From: Leptolyngbya sp. SIO1E4
GTDB lineage: Bacteria; Cyanobacteriota; Cyanobacteriia; Phormidesmidales; Phormidesmidaceae
Assembly: GCA_010672825.2 (NCBI GenBank)
Contig: JAAHFU020000002.1
Span: forward strand, 570,001-634,000
Direction of reading: 5' to 3'
Length of the DNA: 64,000 nt
A model generated the notes under the pieces. It was not told the origin of the DNA. It ran no database searches and worked only from the letters and a program-made list of their open reading frames with translations. Of the stretch, positions 55,538-64,000 are shown piece after piece. Every line of letters starts with the position of its first letter. The first letter of the stretch is position 1. The translations under genes were made by a program, and so were the position numbers.

Positions 55538-55567
55538 TGTCAAGACGCCAATGCTGGCGTCTTGACA
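55538..55567. terminator. Perfect 12-bp hairpin between convergent genes
   Basis: TGTCAAGACGCC (55538-55549), loop AATGCT, GGCGTCTTGACA (55556-55567). No T tract follows on the plus strand, so it may work as an RNA stabiliser or a bidirectional terminator, or be a mobile-repeat remnant. Confidence 0.55.
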
Positions 55568-55610
55568 GGCTTGGTCTGGGGATTCCATAACGGTTCGCAT
55601 TTGGAGCAAC

Positions 55611-55670
55611 GCACCCTAAACCCCAAACCCTAGACCCCAAACCCTAGACCCCACGACTGAACAAGTCTAT
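55611..55670 (-). repeat. Dispersed heptamer element, partial copy
   Basis: Alternating CCCTARA and CCCCAAA heptamers over 40 bases. The reverse complement shares GGGTCTAGGGTTTGGGG and the CTTGTTCAGT flank with 61107-61202. Confidence 0.65.
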
Positions 55671-55743
55671 GAACGGACATCCGCACACTTCCTGCCCCGT
55701 CTTGATCAACCTGGCAACTCGATCAGACATCCCTAATGACTCG

Positions 55744-56331
55744 TTACACAAACGTACAAGGGAGCGTCAGTGCCTGTTTTAAGCGTTTTCGGTAATCCCG
55801 ATTTGAAATGATGTGAGCCCCAAAACGAGACAGGTGAGGATTCATCATTTGCACATCAAACAGGCAGAAGCGGCGCGATCGCAACCGTTCTACCAGCTTC
55901 ACCATGGCCACCTTAGACCCATCTGGGATGCGATAGAACATTGACTCTCCAATAAATGCGCCCCCAATCGCTAATCCCAAAATGCCTCCGGCCAGTTCAT
56001 CCCCTTGCCAAGTTTCAAAGCTAAAGGCCCAACCTGCTTGGTACAGTTCCCAATAAATATCTTTCAGATCATCCGAAATCCAGGTGGTGTCGCGGTTAGC
56101 ACAGCCATCCACAACGGCCAAAAAGTCTTGGTTGATCGCCGCTTGAAATCGGTCTTGATTGAGCACGCGACGCAGCGATTTGGGATAGCGAAACCGCTCA
56201 TCTAAAGGAATCAGCGTCCGCTGACGACTGGAATACCAGCCCAGGTTCTGCCCATCGTCATCAGCCATCAAAAAATAGCCTTTGGCGTAGCCTTCAATAA
56301 TCGCAGCAGTGTCGTACTTAGATGGAATCAC
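55744..56331 (-). CDS. aat: Leucyl/phenylalanyl-tRNA-protein transferase
   Basis: About 195 residues from the GTG at 56331, chosen because AAAGAGG stands 4-9 bases ahead and IPSKYDTAAIIEGYAKG is the usual family start; another GTG lies at 56352. Landmarks: GYAKGYFLMA, LGWYSSRQRTLIPLDERF, WELYQAGWAFSFETWQGDELAGGILGLAIGGAFIGESMF and the FDVQMMNPHLSRFGA end. It adds Leu or Phe to proteins with basic N-termini, marking them for ClpS/ClpAP degradation (N-degron pathway). Confidence 0.95.
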   Translation of the reverse strand: MIPSKYDTAAIIEGYAKGYFLMADDDGQNLGWYSSRQRTLIPLDERFRYPKSLRRVLNQDRFQAAINQDFLAVVDGCANRDTTWISDDLKDIYWELYQAGWAFSFETWQGDELAGGILGLAIGGAFIGESMFYRIPDGSKVAMVKLVERLRSRRFCLFDVQMMNPHLSRFGAHIISNRDYRKRLKQALTLPCTFV

Positions 56332-56370
56332 AGCCTCTTTACACAGGAACACCCCGGGAGAAAACGTTAA

Positions 56371-57315
56371 CTAAGCGCCTTGCCTTTCTAAATCTGCATA
56401 GGCAGCATAGACGCCCTGAACGTTATACCAATTCAGAAATATCCGGGCGACCTCTAACGCTAACTGAGGACGACCCTGATCAATCAGCCACTGCAGAAAG
56501 GGAGCTAGCGTCTTTTCATTGAGCCTACCTCCAACTGACAAAAGCCCCCACAAAGCGCGATGTAGCCAGGTCATTTGAATCATCATGCGCACGTCCCAAG
56601 TGGGGTGCTTCTGGTAAAACAAAACCCCCATCCGGCCTCGCTGAATTTCTTTATCAATCAAAGACGGAACTTGCTCCAAAGAGAAGGGTGGATGCCAGTG
56701 GTAACCCACAGCAGCAGGAACTTTCACGAGAGACAGGCCCAGGGTCTTCAAACGAACGCCAAGCTCTAAATCTTCCCAGCCATAGAGTTGAAACTGGGTA
56801 TCAAATAACCCCGCTGTCTCTAGCCAGTGGCGGGCGATCGCCACGTTTCCTGTGGCAAAAAACGCCTGCGAATAATCTGTCACTTTAAAGGGTTCCGATG
56901 TTGGATCGTCAAAGTTACAGGTATTGACCACACGCCCATAGGTAAACACCTGATCGTTCCCCCGGTTTTCGTAGGCTTGGGTCAGGGCAATCGCGTGATG
57001 ATGCAAAAAAGTAGGCAAAACTACCAGATCGCTGTCAATAAAAACAATGGTGTCACCTTGTGCCGCTTGAACCCCCAAATTGCGAGCGATCGCAGGGCCT
57101 TTATGATCTTGCTCCAACAGCCGCACATGGGGAAACTCCGCTGCATTTCCCTGCAGCCACGCCACAGTACCATCAGTAGAGCCATCATCCACAACGATGA
57201 TTTCGTACCTATCAACTAACCTATCTGCAGAGAATTGCTGCTGCTCCATCGCTCGCAGGCACTTTTCCAAAATAGGTTTGCGGTTATAGGTTGGGATAAC
57301 AACACTAAAAAACAC
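56371..57315 (-). CDS. Glycosyltransferase family 2 (outside the main cluster)
   Basis: 314 residues, GTG start. FSVVIPTYNRKPILEKCLRA, YEIIVVDDGSTDGTVAW, GDTIVFIDSDLVVLP (DXD) and FQLYGWEDLELGVRLKTLG (the ED motif) give a complete GT2 catalytic core. It sits 40 bases upstream of aat in the same direction but is far from the polysaccharide locus. A short distance from argG on the other strand suggests divergent promoters. Substrate unknown. Confidence 0.9.
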   Translation of the reverse strand: MFFSVVIPTYNRKPILEKCLRAMEQQQFSADRLVDRYEIIVVDDGSTDGTVAWLQGNAAEFPHVRLLEQDHKGPAIARNLGVQAAQGDTIVFIDSDLVVLPTFLHHHAIALTQAYENRGNDQVFTYGRVVNTCNFDDPTSEPFKVTDYSQAFFATGNVAIARHWLETAGLFDTQFQLYGWEDLELGVRLKTLGLSLVKVPAAVGYHWHPPFSLEQVPSLIDKEIQRGRMGVLFYQKHPTWDVRMMIQMTWLHRALWGLLSVGGRLNEKTLAPFLQWLIDQGRPQLALEVARIFLNWYNVQGVYAAYADLERQGA

Positions 57316-57378
57316 GGCACACCTCAGAACAGCATTCCAATCCTACTTTAGGGAGCAAGCTGTTAACAGACGAGAAAA

Positions 57379-57409
57379 CCAGACAATTCTGGACTTTCTC
57401 AGCGCTGAG
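57379..57409. promoter_or_regulatory. Two adjacent dyads upstream of argG
   Basis: CCAGA-CAAT-TCTGG (57379-57392) and the perfect palindrome CTCAGCGCTGAG (57398-57409), about 100 bases ahead of the argG start in the divergent gap. Candidate operator or RNA fold; the regulator is unknown. Confidence 0.35.
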
Positions 57410-57505
57410 TCCATTTTGCATTGCATAATCGCTCATTGTCTTGCAGCGAAAGTTCCCCAAGTCTGCAAAAATAGGTGGCTTGTGAGTTTTATTAGGTGAC
57501 GCGTA

Positions 57506-58711
57506 ATGGGTCGTGCAGAAAGAGTGGTTCTGGCGTATTCGGGCGGGGTAGATACTACCGTATGTATCCCTTATCTAAAGCATGAATTTGGGGTTAAAGA
57601 AGTGATTACCTTGGCCGCAGATTTAGGCCAAGGAGAAGATCTAGAACCCATTCGTCAGAAGGCTCTGAAAGCCGGGGCATCTGAGTCGCTGGTGGTCGAT
57701 GCCACCGACGCCCTCGTGAAACACTATGCCATCCCAGCAATCAAAGCAAATGCCCTGTATGAAAACCGCTACCCCCTCTCCACTGCCTTGGCCCGGCCCT
57801 TGATTGCGAAACTGCTCGTAGAAGCCGCCAACCAGTGCCAGGCCGATGCCGTAGCCCACGGCTGCACCGGCAAGGGAAATGACCAGGTTCGTTTTGACGT
57901 CTCGATTGGGGCTCTAAATCCTAGCCTTAAAGTGCTGACCCCGGCACGGGAGTGGGGCATGAGTCGGGAAGAAGCGATCGCCTATGGCGAGAAGTTTGGG
58001 CTCACCTTTCCGGTCAAAAAGTCTTCTCCTTACAGCATTGACTTCAACCTCTTAGGACGCAGCATCGAAGCAGGTGTTCTAGAAAACCCTTGGCAAGAAC
58101 CCCCAGAAGAGGTGTTTGCCATCACCCAAGCGATCGCCGATACGCCCGATGAGCCCACCTATGTGGAAATTGGCTTCACCGCTGGCGAACCGACCCACTT
58201 AAACGGGGTAGAAATGTCTGTCACCCAACTGCTCATCCAGCTCAATGAGATTGCTGGCCAGCACGGGGTCGGGCGCATCGACATGATCGAAAATCGTCTG
58301 GTGGGCATCAAATCTCGTGAAATCTACGAAATTCCTGCCCTATGGGTGCTGATTGCTGCCCACCGCGATCTCGAAAGCCTAACCCTTGCAGCCGATGTCA
58401 CTCAATACAAGCGGGGCATCGAAGACACCTACAGCCGCCTGGTATATAACGGCCTCTGGTATAGCCCGCTAAAAGCTGCTCTAGACGCTTTTATTGAGCA
58501 AACTCAGACCTACGTCAACGGCACAGTGCGGGTAAAACTCCACAAAGGCAGCACGCAAATCGTCGGACGACAGTCTGAGAATGCCTTATACAGCGAAGCG
58601 TTAGCCACCTATGGGGCTGAGGATCAATTTGACCACCGAGCTGCAGACGGCTTTATCTACGTTTGGGGTTTACCCACTCGCGTCTGGTCACAACACCTGC
58701 GCGACGATTGA
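57506..58711 (+). CDS. argG: Argininosuccinate synthase
   Basis: 401 residues, normal length. ATP-binding P-loop [13 protein letters not shown] (about 9-21), [15 protein letters not shown] and [13 protein letters not shown] are signature segments. It joins citrulline and aspartate with ATP to make argininosuccinate, the penultimate step in arginine synthesis. Urease subunit genes follow on the same strand, which places nitrogen metabolism genes together. Confidence 0.97.
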   Translation: MGRAERVVLAYSGGVDTTVCIPYLKHEFGVKEVITLAADLGQGEDLEPIRQKALKAGASESLVVDATDALVKHYAIPAIKANALYENRYPLSTALARPLIAKLLVEAANQCQADAVAHGCTGKGNDQVRFDVSIGALNPSLKVLTPAREWGMSREEAIAYGEKFGLTFPVKKSSPYSIDFNLLGRSIEAGVLENPWQEPPEEVFAITQAIADTPDEPTYVEIGFTAGEPTHLNGVEMSVTQLLIQLNEIAGQHGVGRIDMIENRLVGIKSREIYEIPALWVLIAAHRDLESLTLAADVTQYKRGIEDTYSRLVYNGLWYSPLKAALDAFIEQTQTYVNGTVRVKLHKGSTQIVGRQSENALYSEALATYGAEDQFDHRAADGFIYVWGLPTRVWSQHLRDD

Positions 58712-58801
58712 GCGTAGAAACGTAAACATCAGTTAATTTCGTACAACCAGCTGAGTGATTTCAGCGTATTGTCAGACACGATGTGAGAGGTATGCACTTT
58801 T

Positions 58802-59104
58802 ATGCAACTGTCACCCCAAGAAAAGGACAAGCTGCTTATTTTCACCGCCGCGCTGTTAGCTGAGCGGCGCAAAGCAAAAGGCTTAAAGTTGAACTATCCT
58901 GAGGCGGTCGCATACATTTCTGCAGCCATTTTGGAAGGCGCCAGAGAAGGGCGCAGCGTTGCTGACCTGATGCATTACGGCACCACCCTGCTAATCCGTG
59001 ATGACGTCATGGAAGGGGTTCCAGAAATGGTCGATGAAGTTCAGGTCGAAGCAACGTTTCCAGATGGGACAAAACTCGTCACCGTTCATGACCCCATTCC
59101 TTAA
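58802..59104 (+). CDS. ureA: Urease gamma subunit
   Basis: 100 residues, full length. [42 protein letters not shown] and [20 protein letters not shown] are diagnostic for UreA. It is one of three structural subunits of the nickel enzyme urease. The beta subunit follows after 91 bases containing a hairpin. Confidence 0.97.
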   Translation: MQLSPQEKDKLLIFTAALLAERRKAKGLKLNYPEAVAYISAAILEGAREGRSVADLMHYGTTLLIRDDVMEGVPEMVDEVQVEATFPDGTKLVTVHDPIP

Positions 59105-59132
59105 ATGGAGATGCGGCGTGTCGCATCTCCAT
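59105..59132 (+). terminator. 11-bp hairpin between ureA and ureB
   Basis: ATGGAGATGCG (59105-59115), loop GCGTGT, CGCATCTCCAT (59122-59132), beginning at the base after the ureA stop codon. No T tract; may set the ureA/ureB ratio by stabilising or partly stopping the transcript. Confidence 0.55.
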
Positions 59133-59195
59133 ACTTTGGCCAACACTTTGGTCAACAGGATAGTTTGATTAACCCATGCGCGATGGAGATAAACC

Positions 59196-59507
59196 ATGAT
59201 CCCTGGAGAACTTTTGCCCGCCGAAGGTGACATTGAGCTGAATGCAGGTCGTCAAACCGTAACGCTAACAGTCGCCAATACGGGCGATCGCCCCATTCAA
59301 GTCGGTTCTCACTTTCATTTTTTTGAAGTGAACACCGCATTGCAGTTCGATCGCGCCCAAGCCAAGGGTATGCGCCTGGATATTCCCGCCGGAACTGCTG
59401 TCCGGTTTGAGCCTGGAGATGAGCGAGACGTCACCTTGGTCGCCTTGGTAGGCAGTCGCCAGGTATACGGGTTAAACGCGCTCATTAATGGTGCACTCGA
59501 CGACTAG
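59196..59507 (+). CDS. ureB: Urease beta subunit
   Basis: 103 residues, full length. [56 protein letters not shown] and [14 protein letters not shown] are the UreB landmarks. The catalytic alpha subunit gene, ureC, normally follows; here the next gene is a flavoprotein, so UreC must be encoded elsewhere. Confidence 0.97.
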   Translation: MIPGELLPAEGDIELNAGRQTVTLTVANTGDRPIQVGSHFHFFEVNTALQFDRAQAKGMRLDIPAGTAVRFEPGDERDVTLVALVGSRQVYGLNALINGALDD

Positions 59508-59693
59508 CAGCAGTCTTTACGCGTCTGTTGCCTCAGCCATGCCAGCAATCGCCAGCCAACGCTCCAGTCTTACAAATTTTGCAAATAGCGTTGTTGCCCT
59601 TTTCTCAAAGACACATTTCACCACGTCCCCAACAGTTGCCTCACACTCGCTGTCTTTTGGGCAGCTCACCCCCTACTTGGCAGGAGTTACCCC

Positions 59694-60986
59694 ATGTCTA
59701 CCCCATTGTCCGCCATTAAATCCGCTGCAGCTGATGTTTTGATTGTTGGGGCTGGCCCTGCCGGTGCAACCGCTTCCCTCTTTTTGGGGCAGGCTCACAT
59801 TCCCCACACCCTGATAGATAAAGCCACCTTTCCTCGGGAGAAAGCTGATGGCAATGTCTATGGCTCTAAGGTGATTGAGATTCTCGATCGCTTAAACCCC
59901 AATTATTTTCCTGAGCTGATGGCTCAGGCAGAACAGACCCTGGGGTGCGCCACAGCCCACATCTTTACGCCCAATGGCGAAAGGTTCACCCTAAACTTTG
60001 CCAAATCACCGGTGAATGGGGCAAACAATCACGCAGCCAGCCCAGCGCAGGTGTCTGACGATATCCCCTTTTTCACGATGAATCGTCGGCACTTTGATAA
60101 CTTTTTGGTGAATAAGCTAGACCACGCCTATGTTGATCTACATTTTGGCACCACCATCACAGCACTAGAACGGCAGCAAACCCAGTGGCAGGTCACCTTA
60201 GAAACCTCAGGCCAAACCACCCACTTAACCCCTAAACTAATCATTGCTGCAGATGGGGCAAAGTCTAGCGTGGTTCAGCAGCTAGGGCTAATGCCGCCCA
60301 TTGAACGCTACTACGACAGCGTGCAGGGCTATTTTCGTGGCGTCACTGGCTTTGAACAGATAGAGACCCCTGCAGGAGCGACCCAAGCTGGCTACGCCTC
60401 CCACATTGAAGCGCACTTTTTACCCACCTCCAATCCGGGATTTTTCTTTATTGCTCCTCTGGCCAACGGCATTTTTAACGTCGGGGTCGGCAAGCCCCGC
60501 CGCGATGTTCAGCAGCAAAATATGGATTTGCATCAGGTTGTAGATGCCGTGATACGCAACCACCCAAAGCTAGCAGCCCGCTTTACCCACAGCGAACCCG
60601 TTAGCGATTTGCGGCCTTGGCCAGAGATAGTAGGAGCCCTGGGGCGAGTCCCGGTTTCAGGCCCTGGGTATCTGATTGTTGGGGATGCCGCAGGGCTGTG
60701 CAACCCCCTTACCTGTTTTGGCACGGGTAATGCCATGATTTCTGGCATGTTGGCTGCGCAACAGGTGAAGCAGTCTGTCACTCAACAGCGCTTTGATGGG
60801 GCCACCCTAAACGCTTACGACCAGGCACTCTATCAAAGGCTGCAAAGAGAATTTCAGATCGGCAATCTCCTAAAAAAAGTCACCCAAAGGGACTGGCTGT
60901 TTAACTTAGTAACCCGTAATCGCCCAGTGCGATCGCTGCTACGCCAGAGTTTTCAAGGAACCCTAGCCATGCTGCAACAGCTATAG
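59694..60986 (+). CDS. FAD-dependent oxidoreductase, geranylgeranyl-reductase-like
   Basis: 430 residues. Rossmann FAD motif DVLIVGAGPAGATASLFLGQ (about 14-33), second FAD motif LIIAADGAKSSVVQQLG and third VGDAAGLCNPLTCFGTGNAMISG (about 325-347), the order of the geranylgeranyl reductase/PHBH family. Members reduce isoprenoid chains or hydroxylate aromatics. It is not the chlorophyll ChlP by overall wording (the N-terminus and mid part differ), so substrate is open. It follows ureB by 186 bases without a shared theme. Confidence 0.87.
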   Translation: MSTPLSAIKSAAADVLIVGAGPAGATASLFLGQAHIPHTLIDKATFPREKADGNVYGSKVIEILDRLNPNYFPELMAQAEQTLGCATAHIFTPNGERFTLNFAKSPVNGANNHAASPAQVSDDIPFFTMNRRHFDNFLVNKLDHAYVDLHFGTTITALERQQTQWQVTLETSGQTTHLTPKLIIAADGAKSSVVQQLGLMPPIERYYDSVQGYFRGVTGFEQIETPAGATQAGYASHIEAHFLPTSNPGFFFIAPLANGIFNVGVGKPRRDVQQQNMDLHQVVDAVIRNHPKLAARFTHSEPVSDLRPWPEIVGALGRVPVSGPGYLIVGDAAGLCNPLTCFGTGNAMISGMLAAQQVKQSVTQQRFDGATLNAYDQALYQRLQREFQIGNLLKKVTQRDWLFNLVTRNRPVRSLLRQSFQGTLAMLQQL

Positions 60987-62045
60987 CATTTCTCCCCCCG
61001 TCAGAGAATACAAGCCCTGACCCCTGCCCTGATCTCAGCCAGGATTGCACCACGCTGACTCGAAACTAGCTACGCTAAAGTCTTGGATTTCTCTGAGCCA
61101 TTCAAATATAGCCTTGTTCAGTTGAGTCCGGTACATCCGGGTCAGGACAGGGTCTAGGGTTTGGGGTATAGGGTGTGCTTGATTAGCCTGCATACCGCTA
61201 TAGGATCCAAAGTTCCCCTGCCCGATTTCATCTAGCCTTCGGCTTTGGCTAAAGTCGCGTAGATATACCCGCTCAACATATCAAATCACGTAGAAATACA
61301 GGAAACTACGGACAGAGTTTTTTCCTGCAGCCGGGCATCATCTATATCATAATCAAAAATTTTAAGTGAGTTAGCTGTTTATCAACAGCTAAGGTGTTCA
61401 CTTAGCTTCTGTTTCTCAACAGATTTCTAGCATTTTTGAATTAAGTCAAGTCGCTTTAAAGACATCCTTCCCAGTCAAAAGCTCTGAGCTGATTTGTGAA
61501 TATAAGCATCCAAAAAATTATTATCAGAACATCTCAACTAAAACAGTAATCTCACGCTTCAAAAATCAAAGATACGAGCCGTCATGTTTGCACTTAAAGG
61601 TCAAACTCAATTTACGACTACCTGTAGCTTCCAGTTTTCTAGAAAAGGTTGGCAGAAGCTAAAGTACATCTAGAGAAAGGCTTTCAGGATTCTGAAGATA
61701 TCAGAGCCTGGCATTTCACGTATCGACCTCCCATTTTTATAAGCATCAATTGAGCATTTACGTTCCCATTTCAAGCTTCAAGAAAAGGGCGTCTAAGGAA
61801 CTGTACATATACTGACAAAACAGAATCCTCGATACATAAATACGTAGAAATGCCGCTACAAAATAATATTTTTTAGGGAACTATTCATCCAGGATGCGAG
61901 GTGAATTGATTTCCGTGCCAGCGCATGGAGCAAAAATTGATTCGCTCTTATCTTCTCGACTTATTTTTTCAGCAAAAATCAGACACCAATTTTTGTTTGA
62001 TTCTCGCTTATTTAAGTTTGAAAGTCGTTTACCGTGTAAGCCACA
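60987..62045. other. Long AT-rich intergenic region before the surface-protein gene
   Basis: About 1.06 kb. It starts with a copy of the heptamer element (61107-61202), then is AT-rich. One clear hairpin is TTAGCTGTT (61371-61379), loop TATC, AACAGCTAA (61384-61392). No coding frame is convincing; it may hold a long leader or several promoters for the gene at 62046. Confidence 0.5.
61107..61202 (+). repeat. Dispersed heptamer element, copy 2
   Basis: Matches 38695-38788 in GGGTCTAGGGTTTGGGG, TAGGGTGTGCTTGAT and ACCGCTATA, with scattered differences in the left half. Same orientation as copy 1. Confidence 0.75.
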
Positions 62046-64000
62046 ATGTCCAATGTCAACAGGGGTCGCAAGCGCCGCAGGCAAAGCGTCTACCGTCCAT
62101 TAATCGTCACTGCTCTAGCCTTTAGCGGCAGTCTTAGTCTGATCAACGCAGTGCTGGCCGAGGGCACAACTGCGGGGCAAACCATCAGCAACACTGCAAC
62201 CGCTACCTACACTGATCCTACCGACGCCATCTTGACCACGGAATCTAACACCGTTGAGGTGACCGTGGCTGAGGTAGCGGGTATCACTGTCACCAACACT
62301 GACATCCGTAATACCCTTGAGCCCGATGGCACCACCCCTGGGGATGGTGAATTTGAGCCAGGCGATACCGTCGTCTTCGAATTTGAAGTCCGAAACGTGG
62401 GTAACGACGCCACCACCATTAGCTTGACAGATGCAGTTATCTCTGCAGGGCCAATTGAAGATATTGCCAGCGTTACCTACAGCTATGACAGCAACGGCGA
62501 TGGTGACTTTGACGACCCTGGTGATGTTAACGGTCAGGTCATCACTGGTCGCCTAGAAACGGTTTCCATCCCTGTGGACGGCTTTGTGGTGGTAGACGTT
62601 GAAGTCGAAGTGGACGACAACGCTCTATTGGGCGATGACATTTCTATTACCCTGGGTGACACCCCCGGTAATGGCCAAAACCAACCCTTCGATGCATCGG
62701 CCGACAGCGTCTTCACCGTGGACAACACTACGGCAGTCCCAGGTGAAGCTGACCCAGCCAACGGCCCAACCAACGGTGAGCGGGAAGCCAGTGACACCGG
62801 CTCTATTGAACTGGGTGGTGTACCGACCCCTCAACAGCCACTCGTCACCATCCTCAAATCCGTTACGAGTGTTACCGACCCAAGCAACACCCCGACGGAT
62901 GTCAGCGACGACGTGGTCACCTATGACTTTGTGGTGGACATGCAGGAGACGCCTCCAGCCGGTAGCGACGTTATCGCTTCTGACTTAGAGCCGATCGCCA
63001 TTAACCTAAACGGTAGAGTCGGCCAAGACCACTACGTCTTTGTTTCAGATGCGATTCCAGTCAACACCGAACTATTCGCCGCACCTACTGCACCTGCAAA
63101 TTGGCAGGTCATTTATTCGACAACGGCTATTGGTGCCGCCGATGCCCTTGACGCCGCATGGACAACAACCCAACCGGCACTTAACACGGTCACCCGCATT
63201 GGTTTTATCTACAACCCTGGAAATACTTCCACGGCAGCAGCAGGGGATGGGGCAACGCTGCTTAGAACGGCGCCGAACGTTAACTTCACCGGCATCCAAG
63301 TGGTTAACACCGCAGCGAATACCGCGAATGAAATTGCTAACATCGCTCAGGTCTATGGTGCTGAGGAGCCAGACGACCCCAACACCCCTGAAGATGAATC
63401 TTTGAATCACCCAGTCATCGATGAATCCGGTGACACCACCCCCAGTAACTATGACGAAACCACCGGAACCTACGGCGGTGTAGATCCTGAGAATCCCGGT
63501 ACCGGCGGTACACCACCACCGGGCTTCGACCCTGACGATGGTCAGGTTGATGACCCCACCACCCTCACACCTGGCGACATTGATGGGGGGGGTGCGACTC
63601 CTGGGGATCCCAACGACGACCACACAGGGGATCCCAACGATGGTCCTGGTGAACCGGTTCTCGTAGAACTTGATCCGCCCCCCGCTTCTGCCATTCTCAA
63701 TGGCCCTGAAGGAGAGCCCGGTGCCGTCGGCCCAAATAGCAATGAAGATGACTTCACCAACAAGTCTACGTTGGGGGGGCCTGGTGTAGATCCGGATCCC
63801 GTTGGTTTCACCAATACAGTGGAGAATGGCAGCACCGTAGAGGGTGACATTCAGCTGGTTCTTGATCCGGCTTCCACAAACCCTGCTGACGATACTTATC
63901 TACCACCGGGCACCGAGGTAGAGATTACTCTGCTAGACACCACTGTTTATCGGTTTACGTTGCAGCCTGATGGCACTTGGACGCCTGATGGTACTAACCC
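62046..64000 (+). CDS. Large secreted Asp-rich repeat protein (partial, C-terminus beyond window)
   Basis: About 651 residues visible, frame open to the window end; ATG 62046 follows an in-frame TAA nine bases earlier, which fixes the earliest start. Signal peptide: basic start (SNVNRGRKRRRQSVYRP), hydrophobic LIVTALAFSGSLSLINAVLA. The mature start GQTISNTATATYTDP is typical of DUF11-like cell-surface proteins built on Ig-like repeats. Long Asp/Pro/Gly/Thr-rich segments follow (DPNDDHTGDPNDGPGEP, DGDFDDPGDVNG), suggesting calcium-binding flexible surface regions. Probably an extracellular or outer-surface structural protein; function unknown. Confidence 0.8.
   Translation, partial: MSNVNRGRKRRRQSVYRPLIVTALAFSGSLSLINAVLAEGTTAGQTISNTATATYTDPTDAILTTESNTVEVTVAEVAGITVTNTDIRNTLEPDGTTPGDGEFEPGDTVVFEFEVRNVGNDATTISLTDAVISAGPIEDIASVTYSYDSNGDGDFDDPGDVNGQVITGRLETVSIPVDGFVVVDVEVEVDDNALLGDDISITLGDTPGNGQNQPFDASADSVFTVDNTTAVPGEADPANGPTNGEREASDTGSIELGGVPTPQQPLVTILKSVTSVTDPSNTPTDVSDDVVTYDFVVDMQETPPAGSDVIASDLEPIAINLNGRVGQDHYVFVSDAIPVNTELFAAPTAPANWQVIYSTTAIGAADALDAAWTTTQPALNTVTRIGFIYNPGNTSTAAAGDGATLLRTAPNVNFTGIQVVNTAANTANEIANIAQVYGAEEPDDPNTPEDESLNHPVIDESGDTTPSNYDETTGTYGGVDPENPGTGGTPPPGFDPDDGQVDDPTTLTPGDIDGGGATPGDPNDDHTGDPNDGPGEPVLVELDPPPASAILNGPEGEPGAVGPNSNEDDFTNKSTLGGPGVDPDPVGFTNTVENGSTVEGDIQLVLDPASTNPADDTYLPPGTEVEITLLDTTVYRFTLQPDGTWTPDGTN

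Larger units (their letters stand above)
55441..55743. other. Intergenic region with a long inverted repeat and heptamer fragment
   Basis: Convergent gap between the 4Fe-4S ferredoxin and aat. It holds the perfect 12-bp inverted repeat at 55538-55567 and a minus-orientation fragment of the CCCTARA/CCCCAAA element at 55611-55670. No gene. Confidence 0.55.

Noticed and set aside
58712-58801. Possible NtcA box (GTA-N8-TAC) upstream of ureA
   Set aside because: The nearest candidates fail the second half-site (TTA or AAC instead of TAC), so the match is too weak.
63072-63623. 183-residue minus-strand frame in the surface-protein gene
   Set aside because: Antisense of a long open frame with a signal peptide; the Gly/Val/Ile bias is the mirror of Asp/Thr/Pro codons.

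Overview
The window is a piece of a cyanobacterial chromosome. Direct signs are the frequent palindrome GCGATCGC (the HIP1 octamer), heptamer-type short tandem repeats, an aerobic Mg-protoporphyrin ester cyclase (chlorophyll synthesis) and several cyanobacterial conserved hypothetical families. The mix (Wza/Wzc exopolysaccharide genes, CyaC-like cyclase, HisZ, bestrophin, urease subunits, WG-repeat lipoprotein) suggests a filamentous or sheath-forming lineage such as the Leptolyngbya-like groups. I cannot name the species.

Positions 1-27220 are almost entirely minus-strand and look like a large exopolysaccharide locus. It holds a GT4-like glycosyltransferase cut by the window edge, three sulfotransferases, six GT-A type glycosyltransferases, two polysaccharide pyruvyl transferase-like proteins, a divergent MurB-like flavoprotein, an alpha/alpha-toroid (terpene-cyclase-like) protein, a membrane-anchored FG-GAP/UnbV protein, a HepA/MsbA-type ABC exporter, a YdcF-like protein, a Wza-type export lipid-side protein and a Wzc-type tyrosine autokinase. 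Together they predict a sulfated, possibly pyruvylated, surface glycan. No Wzx flippase or Wzy polymerase is seen here. The DNA of roughly 5-18 kb is visibly more AT-rich than the rest.

Positions 27508-62000 are a mixed housekeeping region: alanine racemase; a nucleotide cyclase-Ser/Thr kinase fusion; acsF; rpsU (S21, too short for a usual ORF cut-off); a TldE/PmbA protein; a saccharopine-dehydrogenase-like protein; a WG-repeat lipoprotein; two outer-membrane-type proteins; a DUF433 antitoxin with what looks like a truncated toxin; MutS2; a large hybrid kinase-adenylate cyclase; bestrophin; a coiled-coil EamA transporter; tRNA-Ser(GGA); a 2Fe-2S ferredoxin; an SNase-like protein; an inositol-monophosphatase-family enzyme; a J-domain/TPR protein; HisZ; a 4Fe-4S ferredoxin; Aat; a lone GT2; ArgG; urease gamma and beta (no alpha beside them); and a geranylgeranyl-reductase-like flavoprotein.

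Positions 62046-64000 start a large secreted, Asp-rich repeat protein that runs off the window. Intergenic spaces carry several dispersed repeats: an approximately 140-bp family in inverted orientation at 3.1 and 23.2 kb, an approximately 125-bp hairpin element at 23.5 and 38.8 kb with a compensatory stem change, a telomere-like CCCTARA/CCCCAAA heptamer element, and TTCTGCC heptamer runs. Two C-rich tracts also occur, one of which runs into the end of a coding sequence.
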